Shown here: positions 5,593 through 7,584 of the stretch, in pieces
Layout of the letters: every line of letters begins with the position of its first letter
Position numbering within the stretch: the stretch's first letter is position 1
Assembly (NCBI GenBank): GCA_965120415.1
Contig: CBCPNA010000034.1
Span: 1 to 7,584 of the forward strand
Reading direction: 5' to 3'
Origin: CBCPNA01 sp965120415
GTDB taxonomy: Bacteria; Bacillota; Clostridia; Lachnospirales; CAG-274
DNA: 7,584 bases
Position numbers and translations under genes: made by a program
The notes under the pieces: model-generated
What the model saw: the letters and a program-made list of their open reading frames with translations, nothing else
Told to the model about the DNA's origin: nothing
The model's database searches: none

Positions 5593-7584
5593 ATGAATAA
5601 CTTAAACTGGAAACTTGAAGACGATGTTAATGACTATGTTAAGAAAGAATTGGAAAGAATAGGATTAAAAAAGTTAAAAGATTTTAATGTTGAAACTTCT
5701 ATGTCTGAATATATGCAAGAAGCACTTAAAGGTTCTTCCAAAACAGAAAAAAAGACTGGAGCTGGAAGACCAGATTTTCATATAGAAAAATATAAAGTGC
5801 CGGTAATTTTTGAAAATAAGTTAAATATAAAAAAGCTTATACATGCTACAATAGAAGGTATAAAAGAAGATGAAAAATCTATACAAAATTATGCTGTTAA
5901 TGGAGCGTTATATTATGCAACACAGATGATAGCAAGCACTGAATATAAAGAGGTAATAGCTATAGGTGTTGCTGGAAATAATGAAGAAAATGTTACTTTT
6001 AGCGTTTATTATGTATATGGTTCATCTATTAAGCTTATTAAAAAGATGGATAAATATACTAGCATAGATTTTTTAGAAACAGAAGAATCTTTTAATAATT
6101 TTTATAAAGATTGTATATTAACAGATGAAGAAAAACATAAAATTTTAATAAATAGTAAAGAAGAATTAAAAAAATACGCAAAAGAACTTAATAAATTAAT
6201 GCATAATCAACAAATAACAGCTGGAAATCGTGTATTATATGTATCTGGTATGCTATTATCAATGCAAGATATTTATAATGAAGATGGTAAGAGGGTAAAA
6301 GAGGGCTTAACACCAGATGATTTAAAAGGCTTTATGACTGATGATGAAAGAGATGGAGAAAAAATATGTATACAGATAAAAAATTTTTTGAATGCTAGAG
6401 GTATAGAAAGAGAAAAAAGTGATTTAATGCTTAGTTCTTTTAAAGAAATTTCAATAGATAAAGACCGTGATAAAGAAAAAAGCTTAGATAAATTAGTTGC
6501 TAAACATTTAAATAAAAATGCAAGTAGTAATAAGCAGCTTTTTACTTATATTTTTTATAATATATATTTATCTATTGATTCTATGTCAGGGCATTTAGAT
6601 ATTATGGGTGAAATGTATTCTGAATTTTTAAAATACGCTCTTGGAGATGGTAAAGAATTAGGTATTGTTCTTACTCCACCTTATGTAACAAAAATGATGG
6701 CTGAAATATTAAATATAAACATGAATAGTAAAGTTATGGATTTGGCAACTGGTAGTGCTGGATTTTTAATAAGTGCTATGGAGCTTATGATAAATAATGC
6801 AAATAAAGAATATGGCAGGTATACATCTAAAGCAAATGAAAAGATAGAAAATATAAAGAAAAATCAACTTTTAGGGATAGAATTAAATCCAGCTTTATTT
6901 GCACTAGCAGCAACAAATATGATATTAAGAGGTGATGGCTCTAGCAATATAGTAAAAGGTGATACATTTGAAACAACAGATGATTTATACACAGGATTTG
7001 AAGCAGATAGGATACTTTTAAACCCACCTTTTACACATAAAGAAAATGGTATGCCTTTTATAAAATTTGGTCTTTCTAAAATGAAAAAAGGTGGCTTAGG
7101 GGCAATAATTATTCAAGATAGTGCTGGAAGTGGGCAAGCTATAGCTACTAATAAAGAAATATTAAAAGACCATACGCTACTTGCTAGCATAAAAATGCCT
7201 ATTGATTTATTTATACCTATGGCAGGGGTACAGACTAGCATTTATATATTTAAAGCGTGGGAAAAGCACGATTTTGAAAAAACAGTTAAGTTTATAGATT
7301 TTAGAAATGATGGTTATAAAAGAACAAAAAGAGGGTTAAATGAAATAGATAACCCTAATGCTAGATATGTTGATATAATAAAAATTTATAAAGCAGGCAA
7401 AAGGGCAGATGTAGATAAAAGCTTATGGAATTTAGAAGAAATATATATAGAAGATTTTATTACAGATAGTGGGGCAGATTGGAATTTTGACCAGCATGAA
7501 AAAATAGATACAATGCCTAAAATAGAAGATTTTAAAAAAGTTATTTCTGATTATTTAACATGGGAAGTATCTAATATTTTAAAA
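5593..7584 (+). CDS. Fused nuclease / N6-adenine DNA methyltransferase, restriction-modification type (3' end beyond window)
   Basis: The frame is open for 664 codons with no stop and runs off the window. Residues 1 to about 170 resemble the N-terminal nuclease domain of type I HsdR and BcgI-like enzymes: G-R-P-D-F (Asp 61) and, 13 residues on, F-E-N-K (Glu 74, Lys 76) form a PD-(D/E)xK pattern for DNA cleavage. Residues about 180-350 are mostly helical. The SAM-dependent methyltransferase domain follows: T-P-P-Y (361-364, motif X region), D-L-A-T-G-S-A-G-F (383-391, motif I, SAM binding), G-I-E-L-N-P (428-433), G-D-T-F (456-459) and catalytic N-P-P-F (477-480), the order expected of HsdM-like adenine methylases. 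The stretch D-F-R-N-D-G-Y (569-575) and nearby text also look like BcgIA relatives. Best guess: the RM subunit of a type IIB/IIG system that adds methyl groups to adenine and cuts unmodified DNA. A recognition domain or a separate S subunit should follow. It has its own promoter and is independent of atp. Confidence 0.85.
   Translation, partial: MNNLNWKLEDDVNDYVKKELERIGLKKLKDFNVETSMSEYMQEALKGSSKTEKKTGAGRPDFHIEKYKVPVIFENKLNIKKLIHATIEGIKEDEKSIQNYAVNGALYYATQMIASTEYKEVIAIGVAGNNEENVTFSVYYVYGSSIKLIKKMDKYTSIDFLETEESFNNFYKDCILTDEEKHKILINSKEELKKYAKELNKLMHNQQITAGNRVLYVSGMLLSMQDIYNEDGKRVKEGLTPDDLKGFMTDDERDGEKICIQIKNFLNARGIEREKSDLMLSSFKEISIDKDRDKEKSLDKLVAKHLNKNASSNKQLFTYIFYNIYLSIDSMSGHLDIMGEMYSEFLKYALGDGKELGIVLTPPYVTKMMAEILNINMNSKVMDLATGSAGFLISAMELMINNANKEYGRYTSKANEKIENIKKNQLLGIELNPALFALAATNMILRGDGSSNIVKGDTFETTDDLYTGFEADRILLNPPFTHKENGMPFIKFGLSKMKKGGLGAIIIQDSAGSGQAIATNKEILKDHTLLASIKMPIDLFIPMAGVQTSIYIFKAWEKHDFEKTVKFIDFRNDGYKRTKRGLNEIDNPNARYVDIIKIYKAGKRADVDKSLWNLEEIYIEDFITDSGADWNFDQHEKIDTMPKIEDFKKVISDYLTWEVSNILK

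Overview
The window is AT-rich DNA that looks like a chromosome of a low-GC, Gram-positive-type anaerobe (Bacillota, probably Clostridia). The evidence is the A/T-heavy codon use, strong AGGAGG-type ribosome sites, TTG starts, the F-type ATP synthase gene order c-b-delta-alpha-gamma-beta-epsilon, and a c-subunit helix with hydroxyl residues next to the ion-binding glutamate, as in sodium-dependent enzymes of anaerobes. No lineage below that level is claimed. TGG encodes Trp and TGA is not used in frame, so the standard bacterial code fits.

Positions 1-5436 hold most of an atp operon on the + strand: the 3' end of atpE (c), then atpF (b), atpH (delta), atpA (alpha), atpG (gamma), atpD (beta) and atpC (epsilon). 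All are closely spaced, and atpF and atpH overlap by 7 bases. The genes look intact: P-loops, the Walker B aspartates, the catalytic glutamate of beta, the arginine finger of alpha and the DELSEED loop are all present. Together the products form the F1 motor (alpha3 beta3 gamma delta epsilon) and the b stalk on a c ring. atpB (a) and the start of atpE would lie upstream of the window. A 13-bp hairpin with a T-tract (5462-5495) ends the operon.

Positions 5437-5592 are intergenic. They hold the terminator, two overlapping promoter-like arrays with perfect TATAAT boxes, and a perfect 18-bp palindrome between those boxes.

From 5593 to the window end runs one open frame of 664 codons with no stop. 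It encodes a restriction-modification type protein: an N-terminal PD-(D/E)xK nuclease-like segment, a helical middle, and an HsdM/BcgIA-like N6-adenine DNA methyltransferase domain. It is truncated by the window edge, so its C-terminus and any specificity subunit cannot be seen.

The atp part is conventional. The points most worth a second look are the fused nuclease-methyltransferase with its promoter/palindrome region, a small hairpin that puts the atpC ribosome site in its loop, and the sodium-type ion site of the c subunit.
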